Positions 1-12,272 of a stretch of DNA of 64,000 bases are shown piece after piece. The number at the start of each line of letters is the position of its first letter. Within the stretch, counting starts at the first letter, position 1. A program made the position numbers and the translations under genes. This DNA comes from Patagioenas fasciata. Taxonomy: Eukaryota > Chordata > Aves > Columbiformes > Columbidae. The notes below the pieces were generated by a model that was given only the letters and a program-made list of their open reading frames with translations, was not told where the DNA came from and searched no databases. The stretch lies in assembly GCF_037038585.1 (NCBI RefSeq), contig NC_092524.1:67196552-67260551 (forward strand), read 5' to 3'.

Positions 1-250
1 GGGCTTAAACTCTGCCAGGGGAAGTTTAGGCTGGATATTAGGAAGAAGTTCTTTACGGAAAGAGTGATCAGGCATTGGAATGGCCTGCCTAGGGAGGTGG
101 TGGACTCACCGTCCCTGGAGGTTTTTAAACTGAGATTGGACATGGCTCTTAGTGCCATGATCTAGTAAATGGGCTGAAGTTGGACCAAGGGTTGGACTTG
201 ATGATCTCTGAGGTCTTTTCCAACCTAGCCAATTCTGTGATTCTGTGATT
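1..250 (+). mobile_element. CR1 LINE 3' end
   Basis: This is the 3' terminal part of a CR1 non-LTR retrotransposon in the plus orientation, cut by the window edge. It carries the usual 3' untranslated sequence (ATTAGGAAGAAGTTCTTTAC, then GGCCTGCCTAGGGAGGTGGT, then CCCTGGAGG). It ends at 231-250 in two copies of the short ATTCTGTG-type terminal repeat that marks CR1 3' ends. No reading frame survives. Confidence 0.9.
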
Positions 251-3200
251 CAGGGGAGACCTGTGACACCTTACAACATGTCAGAGGCTGTTAGGCGTCT
301 GGGTTTAGGCAAATGAACTGTTCCCGCCACATAAAAACATACAGGACTATCCACTTGAACATATAAAGAAATGCATTTGAGCCGGTAACAGCAGCGGCTG
401 TAAGGGGTTAACCAGCAGCCATTATCATAGCGAGGAAATTGCCCCAACAGAAGTATAATCCACATGGTAGAAGACAAGTGTTATTCACAAGTTATTAATA
501 AAAGAGACCAAAAAGAAGGCAATGGTATACTGTTCTGTTAATCTCATAAGCCCAGATGTTCATGAAATGAAAAACAGCCCAAGTACATGACCTTTCATAC
601 TGATGTAAAGGAATGTTTAAGATATGATGGGATGTTATATATCACAGGTTGTTAAAAGCATCGTGGAAAAAATTCAGTATGGATAGCAAAAATTTAAAGA
701 ATTGGATACTTACAAAAAGATATATCTGATAAGATGCAAAAAAATCAAAGCAGATTATACGATTCCACAATCACTTTTATAGACATCAATGTTTATACAA
801 TGCCGAAGTGCAGTAACAGCAGGAATCACTATGGCACAGGATTGCTGCCGTTTCTTGCCCACTTTGTCTAAGTGTGAAAGAAACTGGTCGTTCTTGGGAA
901 GACATGCCACATTCTGATCTTACGCACAATAAAACATTCTGCAGAGAGCACTCTGTGCAAAAATAAATCAAATAAAATTATCTATGGACTTTATTGGAGT
1001 CAGCTCTTGAGGCAATCATTTCATTTGAAAGCTGGTCACCCTTTTCTGTTCTAGCACCGGTGAATGAGAGCGACTGGAGAACCGCAGGTATTGTGGGGAG
1101 ATGAGAAGAAGTCTGTGTGTGCAGACAGCAAAGAATTCAGACATAATCCCTTGGTCTTCTCCCTTGTTTCTTTTCTTTTCACCGTAAAACATGTGGTTTA
1201 CACTCATCTTTGTGTAAACTTCTCCGCAGTGAGTTGCAGACAGAGGGCAGTCCCTCTGTAAACAAGATGGACAAAGCTGAGACTCAGAATGTGTGGGAAC
1301 ATGTGTCTATTGTAGCTTTTCATTAATAACACCACCTGGTTGATGTGGATTCTGTGGCTGCAGATCAGCACGGGTCTATTGGAAGCAATGGAATAAAGGA
1401 AGAGAAACGCACCAAAATTGAACATTTTGTCCCCCGCTCCCTGCATCCCCACCCCTTGCTGACATTGAAACAATCTGGCCTAGACAGGGGGAGCGTGGGG
1501 CAAGTTTGGGAGGTCAGTTTACACACGGGTCAGCTTATATGTGAGTGTATACAGTATCGGGGTCTGTTTTCTATTTGCTTGTCAAATACCAACACCATAA
1601 AGAAAGGAATAGTACTAAATCCACCATTTTAACCTTACACATACCCACAATTACAGCTGAAATAACTCAGCAATTTTTGAGTTATACGAGTGCAAAGAAA
1701 GCATCTGTAACCAATCACCTATTTTTTGTTGCCTTTTTTTTTTGTTTGTTTTTGGCAATTCTATATCTTAAAAATTGTGAATGCAGTTCTATTTTTTTAA
1801 AAAAGAAAACTTGTTAAAAAAAAAAAACAACACATGTGCTCTCAGGCTGAAAACACACATGCCAAATTCAGCCTGGAGAGAATTTTTACGGCTGAGTTAT
1901 AAAACCCTGAAAATAGGGATTTATAATGGAAATGCTGACAGACCATTAACTACAATAATAACATAAACGGAGCAATAGAATTTCCAAGTTATCTCCTTTT
2001 TGTTTGTGTCAGCATTCCTGCCCCAAGGCACACGCAGCATTTGCAGTACATCACTTGGGGTTCTCTCCTCTGGCATTCACAAAACACAGAGGAAGACACA
2101 GCAGAGGAAGCAGTGAGGCATAATGTATGTAATGTATGTAATGTATATCTCTGGGTGCATCACATCCCTTCAAGCGACTCTAATCAAGGGTTTTTTGGAT
2201 GGTTTGTGAGGAATCTTGCCAGCGAGCAAAGGCAAATAGCAGCATCGCAGTTCACCTGTTTTGCTCGGTGCTTTATCAACAGGAGATCACACCGCTGCTC
2301 GCTCAGCCCGCACAAAACTTTGCGCTGCCCAACATGGGATTTGCTTTGAGTTTTCTGTGTGACCCACGAAAGAAAGAGGGGGATGATAACCACTTACTAT
2401 TAAAGACTGTAACTACACATCACATGCTCTTGCTTTAAAAACTCAAGCTACGACTTCTCTAGAAAGATGAATATACAGAAAATATGTAAACTGTCAAGCT
2501 GCTCAATATAATTTGCTCCCTATTACAGATGAGGACGAGTTGTTTAAAAATAAAATAAGCAACCGCTAATGCTACAGAATCTGTACATTCTTTACCCTTA
2601 CAAGAAAAACGTTCTTACTGGTGAAGATTTGTTTAGTCCATTGCTAGTTTATAACAAAGTACATATTCCTAATTAAAACAGAAATTCAAACTATTCTGCA
2701 TGGAGTTGGCATTGGGAATGAAAGAGGATGACAGATCCTCATACAGTTGGGATTTTGTCAGATTCAGCTGGCTTCTGACTCCTTCCCTGGCTCATTTGTC
2801 CCATGCATTCTACAACACCTGATATAACATGGCCAGTATTGTTATTCCCATTTTACAGACGGCTAAAGAAAGGCGCAACAGTGAAATAAACTCCTAGTTA
2901 ATACATATCAGGTTTCTTCCAAAACCCAGGAAGAGAACCAAGTTTCCTCCTTGTTTTCGTAATGTCTGTTGTACAAAACACAAATTTCAATCTTTTTCAT
3001 TTTAAGGGTAAAAAGGCTAAAGATAACCCATGAGTTGACATAACTCATCTGCTTCAGAAAAGCCCTGGTTCGCTCCAGAAGTGGATAACAAGTTCCAACA
3101 TCACAAAAATACTGAGATTTATACAAAAAAGTGCAAGTTTAAACAAAAGAAGAGCACAAAGCAGCTAAAGTCTTTTCCTGCTGACATCGTCAATGCCCCC

Positions 3201-3958
3201 TGACAATGCCTGCTACCAGTTTCTTCTGACATTCTCCAGCTCTCTCAAAGGGGAACCATTCTCTTAAAATACACTATTCCCTTCACTTATCTGCATTGAA
3301 AGAAAGAAACTATTGGCCGAAATGACTCAAGCTGCTTTACTAAGTACTTCCACCACTATTGCTCTGCTTTTGTCCAACACACGTGTCTAAGCCTCGTCTA
3401 CGCTCGGGATATTTGGCATGCTGACCATCCTTTGTCCCCCTTGCATGCCTAACACGCTACAAAAATGCTCCCAACGGTGCACAGGCGCTCACGCCACTGT
3501 TTGGATTGAAGTGCTTGTAGATGACACATTGTAGACACAGACACATGTCTGTTGTTTACAGCCCAGGATAATACAACAGACAGTCAGTTGTCCCAGTGTC
3601 TCGCCAAGATTAGCACGTGGAAGAGCAGGAGCTGGCTGAAGCGGAGGCTCAGCAGGACAGGGCTTGTGGGCAAAGGGAAACACTCCAAGGAGCGCTGCGG
3701 TTCCCTCGCAGTGAGTTCACATGCTCACAGATTATCAAGAGAATCCGTGTTCTGGAAGCTTTTTTGTCTCCTTATTGATACTATGCTCTCATAGAGCAAC
3801 ATCTGTGAGAAATGCTTTTTATCATCCCTGAGAAGCCAACAGTCTGCGCTACATCCATGTGATGACCTGGCCTCAAGAACAAATGCCTTCCTCGCTTCCC
3901 ATCTGCCTATGGCACTGGAGTCCATTTGGACTTCAAGCGTCAGCAACAAGAAACCTGG
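251..3958. other. Intergenic, no gene seen
   Basis: AT-rich single-copy-looking DNA with no supported exon on either strand. A 9-bp unit (GTAATGTAT) is repeated about three times at 2121-2147. Short open frames here lack splice-site context and resemble no family I know. By synteny this should be part of the desert on the BMP4 side of CDKN3. Confidence 0.6.
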
Positions 3959-4230
3959 AATCATAGAATCATTTCAGTTGGAAGAGACCCTCACAGTTAT
4001 AGAGTTCAACCAGAACCTAACTCTGGCACTAACCCATGTCCCTAAGAACCTCGTCTGAACACCTTTCAAACCCCTCCAGGGATGGTGACTCCACCACTGC
4101 TCTGGGCAGCCTGTTCCCATGCCCGACAACCCTTTCTGTGAAGAATATTTTCCTAATATCTAATCTAAACCTCCCCTGGCACAACTTGAGGCCATTTCCT
4201 CCCGTCCTGTCACTAGGACACCAGCTGGTA
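3959..4230 (-). mobile_element. CR1 LINE fragment, minus orientation
   Basis: The 3' end of a CR1 on the minus strand. It starts at its 3' terminal repeat (AATCATAGAATCATTTCAGT as read on the plus strand). It then follows the block 'CCCTCCAGGGATGGTGACTC' and 'GGGCAGCCTGTTCC' that recurs near 52.05, 53.05, 55.63 (inverted) and 59.07 kb, so it belongs to the same subfamily as those copies. Confidence 0.9.
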
Positions 4231-4548
4231 CCATAGGCTGCAGCACACCTTCCTACCCACAGCGACCGCAGGCACATTGTTTCCTTGCTATTACACTGGC
4301 TCACCATGAAGTACTCGCTTAAGTTCTCACTGTTATTTTTAAGAGACCAAAATGGCCTAAATAGGAACAGCCTAAAAGGCAGCACACTACTCCCTGCAGA
4401 GCAGGGTGGCTGTTCCCAGAGGGACAACATCCTTCAGTGTCCCCAGCCTCACTGGCACTGCATGGCAACAGGTGGCATCTTGGAGCCTGATAATACGGTA
4501 TTAATCATGTTTCTTGTCCTGCGTACTCATCGTCAAAATCAAACAGCA

Positions 4549-5052
4549 GTACTATTCAATATATTCATCAATGACTTGGATGAGGGAATACAGCGCACTG
4601 CTGGAGAGAGTCCAGTGCAGAGCCATGAAGATGCTGAAGGGAGTGGAGCATCTCTCGTGTGAGGAAAGGCTGAGGGAGCCGGGGCTCTGGAGCTTGGAGA
4701 AGAGGAGACTGAGGGGTGACTCATTCATGGGGATCAGTATGGAAAGGGTGAGTGTCTGGAGGATGGAGCCAGGCTCTTCTCAGTGACAACCAATGATAGG
4801 ACAAGGGGCAATGGGTACAAACTGGAACACAGGAGGTTCCACTTAAATTTGAGAAGAAACTTCTTCTCAGTGAGAGTGACAGAGCCTGGACCAGGCTGCC
4901 CAGGGAGGTTGTGGAGTCTCTTTGAGACATTGAAAACCCACCTGGACACCTTCCTGTGGAACCTCATCTGGGTGTTCCTGCTCCAGCGGGGGGATTGCAC
5001 TGGATGAGCTTTCGAGGTCCCTTCCAACCCCTGACATTCTGGGATTCTGTGA
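4549..5052 (+). mobile_element. CR1 LINE with ORF2 remnant, internally deleted
   Basis: A plus-strand CR1. The first 40 bases translate to the reverse-transcriptase segment LFNIFINDLDEG. The sequence then jumps directly to the 3' region (GAGAGAGTCCAGTGCAGAGC onward), so the stretch that normally lies between has been deleted. It ends at a degenerate terminal repeat (GACATTCTGGGATTCTGTGA). It belongs to the same subfamily as the copies at 7.88, 42.0, 44.5 and 56.8 kb. The reading frame is broken. Confidence 0.9.
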
Positions 5053-6438
5053 AACTAGAAGAATGGGAAATGCTGCATTAAGGTAACACTTCCCCCACAC
5101 AAACCACCGCAGAGTCCTGATCCTGTCCCTGCAGCAACGCCAGCCCTTGGAAATGAGATGACTCCTGGAGCTGTTTGAAGTCCTCAGCAGCCAGCTCCAA
5201 AGTGAGGAGTCAGTCCATGGCTTCCAGCCACATCTGCAACACCTCCCGCCAGTTCCTGGCTTGTACTTTATGCTCCCCAGATGCAGGTTCATGAGCCATG
5301 ACAAAATTTGCGGGCAAAGTGGAACAGATGCACAGATTCATTTCTACTGGTTTGAAGTTTCGAGAGGAATGTTCCAGACGGCTTTGGGCAGCGTTGAAGA
5401 GACCAGGCGGTGCTGGGCGGCGATCAGAGCCCGGCACCTGCCCTCACCCACCACACACTCCCTGGTGTCACTGCCTGATGTTGAGAAGAACAAATATTGT
5501 AAAGCTACAGAACTCTTTCTAAGTGATTTATAAGGTGCTATCATAAAGTTGCTAGAATTTCTGAAAAATAGAGGGGTTAGATTTTTTTTGTTTTACATTT
5601 ATTTAGTGCTTAATTTTGTTTGGTTATTTGTTTCATTACAGGAGATCAAAAATAATATCAGTATTCACAATGAGCCATAAAGGCCCTTCAAATATGTTGG
5701 AATAACTTTAAAAGCAGGCGGTTACCTTATTAAGTGTTAAATATCTAGAGCTGAAATATGAATCTGCTTCCGTCTGGGGCATGTAGTAAATGACTTCCAC
5801 ATATGCATAACAGCCCATTAGCACAATAAAAAAAATTAGTTATCCAGTTGAAATTACAACAAACATGTATTAAATGCAAGAATTTCGAAGAATCAGTTTT
5901 GTTTTATTTTATAAACCATTGCTCCAGCTGAAGAGCCATGGCTCCCCTGATCTAAACAAATACCGCAAAATAGAAATTATTATTTTGAATTCTTTTACCC
6001 ACAGTTCGGTATTGGTGGGAAGGGTGGTGGGGGAGACAGAGACAGTTGAACTCATCAGGTCCATGACAGAGGACCTTCAAATTTCCATTTACTAAAGAGT
6101 TCAGAGATCCCACAGGCAGCAAAGCAGCTTTCCAGGACAAGGTACTTGCTTGAATCTGCAACACAAATATAATTCACTCCTGAAACCCAGTTTAGTGAAG
6201 CAAACTAAGGTTGCTCTCAACATTTGGATGGCATACCAGCAGGTCTCACCTCTGCATGAGCAACCCGCAGCAAAATTAATTTGTTGAATTTTAACTGATT
6301 CTTTTGGAGTGAAATATTCATTGGCAGGTGGGCTCTAAAGGCCTGAGTATCCAGGCTTAATAAACATGTGGTCAATCAGCTTGTGTGTGTTTTAATAGCC
6401 ACAACAATTCTGTAGGTATTCAAACAACCCAAAATAAT
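5053..6438. other. Intergenic, no gene seen
   Basis: No exon, RNA gene or recognisable repeat seen. The part after about 5540 is strongly AT-rich. Short open frames around 5.2-5.5 kb lack flanking splice signals and family resemblance. Confidence 0.5.
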
Positions 6439-6444
6439 TTTATT
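6439..6444 (-). terminator. Candidate poly(A) signal for the unidentified exon
   Basis: A canonical AATAAA lies on the minus strand (TTTATT on the plus strand), about 330 bases downstream of the stop codon of the candidate terminal exon at 6775-6913. AATAAA is common by chance in AT-rich DNA, so this is only positional support. Confidence 0.3.
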
Positions 6445-6774
6445 TTTATAACAACCCATGGCAAGTCAAATGGGGAATAGAGCAGTCTAATGCTGAAGTA
6501 AATGTCCATAAACTTTAAGCCATATACGCAAAAAAATAAAATCACAACAATAAAAGCAGTTTAGTAGTCCCCATGCGTACATTGCAGCTGAAGGTAACTC
6601 AGTCACATGTTCTTTTTCTCTTGAGAGTTATGTTTTGTAGTTTACACTAAATTCTGGCATTATTTTTCACCTGTTAATCGAAAACCACAATCACTTCTGC
6701 AGTGTTTTACTCTGCTTTCTGTATTTGCGATTTGCACCAACTGTTAAATCTTTAATAGCAGCAAAAAAACATCT

Positions 6775-6913
6775 CTAGACGCTGCTCAAAAAGCCCGACG
6801 CTGTTGTGACAAGCGCAATGGCTCCGATGAGAGCGTATTTGTCCCAGCTCTCCTCAAAGCTGATCTGCCAGAAATCTGAGTCCTGGCTGCCAGATGTAGC
6901 ACAGGGGTCGTTA
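6775..6913 (-). CDS. Unrecognised terminal coding exon with C-terminal hydrophobic segment
   Basis: I do not recognise this gene. Seen on the minus strand: a strong acceptor (pyrimidine-rich GGGTTTTCTCTTTCTAG) is followed by one carried base and 45 codons to a TAG. The peptide begins NDPCATSGSQDSD, continues FWQISFEESWDKY, and ends in a hydrophobic stretch (ALIGAIALVTTASGFLSSV). The segment has about six CpGs and markedly higher GC than the surrounding DNA. The C-terminus could be a tail anchor, a last membrane segment or a GPI-attachment signal. The frame stays open upstream of the chosen acceptor, so a second acceptor (CTCTTGTTCTCGCGCAG, ending near 6943) would also work. A poly(A) signal lies 330 bases downstream. 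A chance open frame or an old pseudogene fragment is possible, since only one or two exons are visible. Confidence 0.4.
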
Positions 6914-7251
6914 CTAGAAAGAGAAAACCCAAATTCTACAACCTGCGCGAGAACAAGAGTCCAGTGATGGCAACAGCATCGTGTCTGTGCACACCAGGGG
7001 AGAATTTAGCAGTCACATTTATCAAAATGTGTGCATTTTGTACTCAAAGGGAAAAAAAATGTAGAAATAGATGCAAATCTTCTACACGACAGGTCAACGT
7101 TAGGTTTCTTGCTAATTAGGTGCTACTCCCAGGCTTGTCACAGAATATAAAACCCACTGCATAATATAAAACTTTACCGTCAAGATTGTTATCATGGACA
7201 TTGTTAAAAGCAACATTAGTTACAATGACTGCAGGACTGTGGGATTCTCTC

Positions 7252-7305
7252 ATATACACACACACATCTCCGTGTGTGCATATATATATACACATATATA
7301 TATAC
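7252..7305. repeat. CA/TA microsatellite with dyad symmetry
   Basis: Alternating purine-pyrimidine tract. CACACAC and GTGTGTG arms flank a six-base spacer, followed directly by two TATATATA runs around CACA. It could fold into two adjacent hairpins. Ordinary microsatellite growth is enough to explain it. Confidence 0.8.
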
Positions 7306-7642
7306 GAATGTATTAATATATTGCAGTTATTGTCACATGTCAGCAACAAAACTCTGATTTTAAACACCACCTCTACAAACTTGTAATATTTAATCCCAGG
7401 GGAAAAGCCACCAATGCTTTCCCAAACCATATTTGGCTGCTTCAACCATTCCACTAAGCAGCTCTTCAAAAGTTTCCATGAATAAACCTCATTTTGATTC
7501 TGTATCTATGATAAAAGTATAAGACATTCCAGCCCTACCTCCCCCACCACGTAAGTGCACAGAAAATCACCAAATGTCCTTTATCCAGGACAGCTTCCTC
7601 CATACCCTCAAAGAATCTGCTCAGCTTCAGTGGTAGCTTTAC

Positions 7643-7700
7643 CTTTTCTGTTCACCAGGAACCGCACCCTGCCAGTGACTCCAACAGCATGCAGGGACAC
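7643..7700 (-). CDS. Possible penultimate exon of the unidentified gene
   Basis: A 58-base minus-strand segment bounded by a plausible acceptor (TTCTTTGGTCACTAG) and a good donor (AAAAG/GTAAAG). Read with two carried bases it is open and ends with two bases (AG). Those join the single T at the start of the exon at 6775-6913 to form a Ser codon, giving ...GEQK-S-NDPC across a 729-base intron. Another frame of the same segment (VSLHAVGVTGRVRFLVNRK) is also open but does not join in frame. The support is splice geometry only, so this is weak. Confidence 0.2.
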
Positions 7701-7881
7701 CTAGTGACCAAAGAAGATATTGCACATAAATATATCGTTACATCTAGCAACTATGCTACCTATTTTGTTAAAAAATCAAAGGAGCAAAATTAAGTGCTTG
7801 GAAATCAAGAAAAACACTTTCTTTTTTGTTGTTGTTGAGATATTTTCTACCCAGTAAAGAAGGCAAGGCCATGTCCGCTCA

Positions 7882-7968
7882 TCACAGAATCCCAGAATGT
7901 CAGGGATTGGAATGGACCTGGAAAGCTCATCCAGTGCAATCCCCCCATGGAGCAGGAACACCCAGATG
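7882..7968 (-). mobile_element. Short CR1 LINE 3' fragment
   Basis: About 87 bases from the extreme 3' end of a minus-strand CR1 (TCACAGAATCCCAGAATGTC, then CATGGAGCAGGAACACCCAG). It is nearly the same sequence as the starts of the copies at 42.0, 44.5 and 56.8 kb. It breaks off into unique DNA, as expected of a severely 5'-truncated insertion. Confidence 0.9.
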
Positions 7969-10900
7969 AGGTTACACTGCCTTCACTTGGTTTAACCCTC
8001 ATCAGGGAAAAACAGGAGGCAAGCTATTTATTTTTTAATTTCACTTTAGAAAACAATTTCATTTTCCTCCAAGGAAGACCGCAGCAGAAGAAAGGTGCCT
8101 ACCAAAAAGAGTTTTCTTCTTTGCACTCACCAAGCTGAATTCTGAACTCATTAACGGGACATTCACGAGTTTTGTTTCATTACACATTTTTCTTCAAATA
8201 ACACAAAAAGCAACATTCTACATCACTATCGTCTTTCTTTTTCCTCCACATCTATAAACACTATCATGGAAATAGCACTGGTAAGTAAACCCATATTTCT
8301 GACCTGCTGCATGTCTAACATTTCTTCTTTAATAACTCCATGAGCATGGCAGGCTCTTCCTATTAACTACATGACATCACCATTATCAAAGACGAAAGGA
8401 AATTAATTTTGTTTTCCAAAGACTTGGCAATAAGTCGGTTCTTTACTTCATCAGACATCTGCTGTTTTTCTACGTATGTCATTTGTGAAGCAGAGTTTTC
8501 CTTATGACTTTATTCTCCTAACAGTTTATCATGCGACACGGTTTACCCGTGAAATAAAGTGGAGCGGGATTTCTCATTTGCCCTGTAAAAGTGTAAAGCG
8601 AACTTAAAGCCAACATTCTAATCTTTATTTCAGTTGCAAATGCTTTTTTTTTTCTGGTTTAAAATAAAGCTCTGCAAAGACTGTCATGCAAAAATAACCT
8701 CGCATGGTCTTTGCCTGAAATTTATTACTACTGCTGCAGTACTTTGTTTTAACAGATGGGACTTTATCAGCAAATTATACGGGCAGGCCACCAACTTCCC
8801 TCAAGAATGGAGGAGTATTTACTTGGGCCTTATCTATGCACTTAAAGTCATATTCTAACCACAAAATTCTATTTTCCTTTATTGATATAAAAGACAAAAC
8901 ACAGAGAATCTTCTGTTCTGAAGCACGCTGCATTCTTAACCTTTTCCGTCCCCACATGCATGATAGGTACCTGCTGTCAGATATTTCACACAAGCAAAAT
9001 TTCTTTTCCTTTCTAACGCTGAACGGATTTTGTTTTCATGTTCACCATGTAACTGTGTTAATGCCGGACAATTTACATCACTCTTCAATATATTCATTTT
9101 GCTAAATAACTTGTGGGTTTTGTTTGGAGTTTTTTCCCTACTTGGCTACACTGTGATTTACTCTGGGAATAGTATTCAAAAATTCTGGAAATTGTATTCT
9201 AAAATTCTAATTGTGCTGATGACAAGTACTTCTAAACTACAGCCTCCAGCACATCAGAAACTGGAGTGATAGTGAATGTATCAGAGAAGTGGGCTCCACG
9301 CCACCCCTTACACCAGCCACTTTGTGCTATTCCAGCAGTGCAGAAGGGCTCAAAACCAAAAATCTGAGTATTTTGAGCAGACAGCAGCATTAAATACACC
9401 CCCGGCCAGGCAGTGGGATGGGAGGGCATACAAGTGTGGAGCAAATCCACTCAACTTCATGGCCAGTCTGGCTGGCGGCTGCTCGGCCGTGTCACCCACA
9501 CAGCTGTGAGCTCCTGCTGGGGCTCTGCACGAGAAGCAGAAAAACTAAATGAACTAAATAAATAATAACTCTGGGGAAAGAAAGAAATAACGATGAGCAC
9601 AGAGCATCACACTAGATGCCAGTTGCTTTGTCCCATTATAGCACCTGACATTTATTCTTATTTCTAATCAAGATCTGAATATATCAGAATTTGTTTCTGA
9701 AGTGCAAATATCATCCTAAAAGAAGCTCTTTTTGAAATAATTTTGAAAACGTGCATCCTTTATCTGACAAGACTCCATTCAGCAGTGTACTCTACAAGAT
9801 ACGGTATTCTGAAATATACAGCACTTAGCTTATTTTAACATTTTCCTAATGAAACACTCCTTAACAAGAGTTTGAATTAATAGAAAGGATGCAAAGTAAC
9901 TTATTTCAAATGGGAAAGAAAATTTTAATAGAAAACTATGTAAAAACTTGCAAAAAATCCACTGAAACATTTCAAGTGCTTTGGTCCAAATTATTGAAAA
10001 TATCATTAAAACTAAATTATGCTTTCCTGTTCAGTGTAATTCTTTCCATATGGTTTTATTTGTATATGTCTGTTACAGAATCTATACTGCAGGACCCGAT
10101 CCTGCAATGACTCCTATGTAGCTGTTGCTTATTACTTAACATAGTGTTCTCCATTCTACCCACTTCTGTCTCTTTATTTTGCTTGTTTTTTCTACAAAGA
10201 TGCTTTTCATTGCCTTTTTTTAGCTATAGCCTTTATATGTACCTATTCATAAAAGCAATAAAATGACTCTGAAAACATATTGGAATATTGGTCTGTATTG
10301 GACTACTGGAATTTTCTCATGATACCCACCTGTGAATATTAGAGCAATGCATTGAAGACTCATTGTTCAGCTACAACAGGCTCTTTGTCCATAGAAAGAT
10401 TGTAAGTTAATTGTCAACTATAAAATTCAGAATGCAGCACAGAAACATCGTTCTGAGACACAATTAAACTATTTTAACTACAGATAAACACAATTTGTTG
10501 TAGTTCTTACTCCTGATGACTAGATCGTCCTGTTTTTCAAGTACATACAAGGCCTTGCTAAACACTGTGCTCCGAGGGTATTAAATCAGATCTTGATGGC
10601 CAAAGTCTACTTTTTTATCCCCAGAATGAGCAGCTCCTATTCCATGGGGAGCTCTCCATAAAACATGGGTGTTACTTACTGCAAGAAAATGTATCAAAAA
10701 GTGGACCTCAGAGAGTAACTTAATCATACAGTCCTAGCAGAGAAAGTTTGCAAAAATGCTTACTACAAAAGTAAGAGGATTTGTAGAGCAACGCTGTGAA
10801 AATCTGTTAACGATTCCAGCCAAACAATCCATAGCTGAATTTCAAATACTCCAGAGTTTGCAGATACACATATAAACCAAATGGTGTGGCAGGGACCACC

Positions 10901-12176
10901 ATAAGGATAAGGGTTATTTGCTAAACACCACCTAATATAGTGCTTAAAGGCGATAAATGATTGCCAGAGCTGTAACTTGTGTGAGAGCAGTTAAGGCAAA
11001 TTCCAAAGTATTTTAGCTGAATATTGCATTCAAATTCTGACATATGAGGATAGGAACTCATGTGAAATGTGGACTTGGATTTAAATTTTTAACTTCTTGC
11101 CATTCAAGTTCAGGGTATGTTTGGGTCACACAGCTCAATGCGGGTTTAGATCTCTACAGAATATCAAGTTTTTAAAGATACTTTTCATTTTCAGATGTGA
11201 CAGTTAAAAAATCTTGGGTACAATAAACCATTTGACTCGGGGAAAAAGAAGTTGAGCTATAAACTGAAACCAAAGTAGCTCAACTTGGGAGTGTCCCAGC
11301 TGCAGAAACCTCTTAATTTTAAAACACTTCGATTGATCCCCAATCTCTTCGAATTACAGTGCAGTAAGGACTGTGCGCCCTTCTGAAATCAGGTTATGCT
11401 TCAATTACTTCATCTGCGTATAAATTTCATTGTTATTTGAAACATATGCAAAACGCAGATACCAGTATACCCTAAAATTGATTAAATATCTACCTCATTA
11501 AAGTACAAACCCTACAGTATAAGAGGCCCTACTATGAGGGTTCACTTTGCATTAAGAATGCTAAATCTTGCCAGTGAAATACCATTCTGGATCAATCCAG
11601 TTTAGCTGTACAACATCTGTATTTTGGCAGCTGGACACTTACTCGTTGAAAACCTTAGTGAGGCTCTCAGTAGTGTATCTGCTGACAGAGTAAATACAAA
11701 CTGACTCCTAAAATGCAAGTTCACTCCCCTGATTCGCTCAGGCTATCCCAGTGAGAAAGGCAAATGGGAAGCCTCAGGTAAAATCTTCATCTCATGAGCC
11801 GACATTTTTGAGAACCAAATTTGGATCGGAGTATTTCACAAATTCAAAAATGACTTAGGGAAACATGAAACCTGACAGGCTATTAATCCATTCTGGGGGA
11901 CTATTACCTTCCAGACAATTATTTTCAACATATGATTCTGAGGTTTGGAAAACCTTTGTGCCTCTTCCCATGAGGATTCACAGTCTGTTGGCCAAATGTG
12001 TCTCTGCACTGTGGTACTAAGAATGTACATGGCAATACTGTGTTTACTGCCCTTGACTCAACATACCAGCAGGAGGAAAGTTTCATACCTTTGTTCTGAG
12101 ACACTATAAAAAAAAGGCAATAATTATTTTAAAATTACAGAAAAAAAAAAGTATACACACAAAACTGTAAAGAAAA
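7969..12176. other. Intergenic, no gene seen
   Basis: AT-rich DNA without a supported exon. A perfect minus-strand GTGAGT donor motif at about 8124-8129 has no convincing exon next to it. A slightly GC-richer patch at 9.28-9.54 kb is open in one plus frame but has no family resemblance. Confidence 0.5.
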
Positions 12177-12272
12177 ATCATAGAATCATAGAATGTTAGG
12201 GATTGGAAGGGATCTTGAAAGATCATCTAGTCCAAGCCCCCTGCTGGAACAGGAACACCTAGATGAGGCTAC
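12177..12272 (-). mobile_element. Short CR1 LINE 3' fragment
   Basis: The minus-strand 3' tip of a CR1. It opens with two copies of the terminal repeat (AATCATAGAATCATAGAATG) and continues through GGATTGGAAGGGATCTTGAA to CAGGAACACCTAGATGAGGC, about 95 bases in all. It is 5'-truncated like the copy at 7.88 kb. Confidence 0.9.

Noticed and set aside
2121-2147. Short direct repeats that might suggest an array
   Set aside because: Three tandem 9-bp units with no spacers; a minisatellite, not a CRISPR array.
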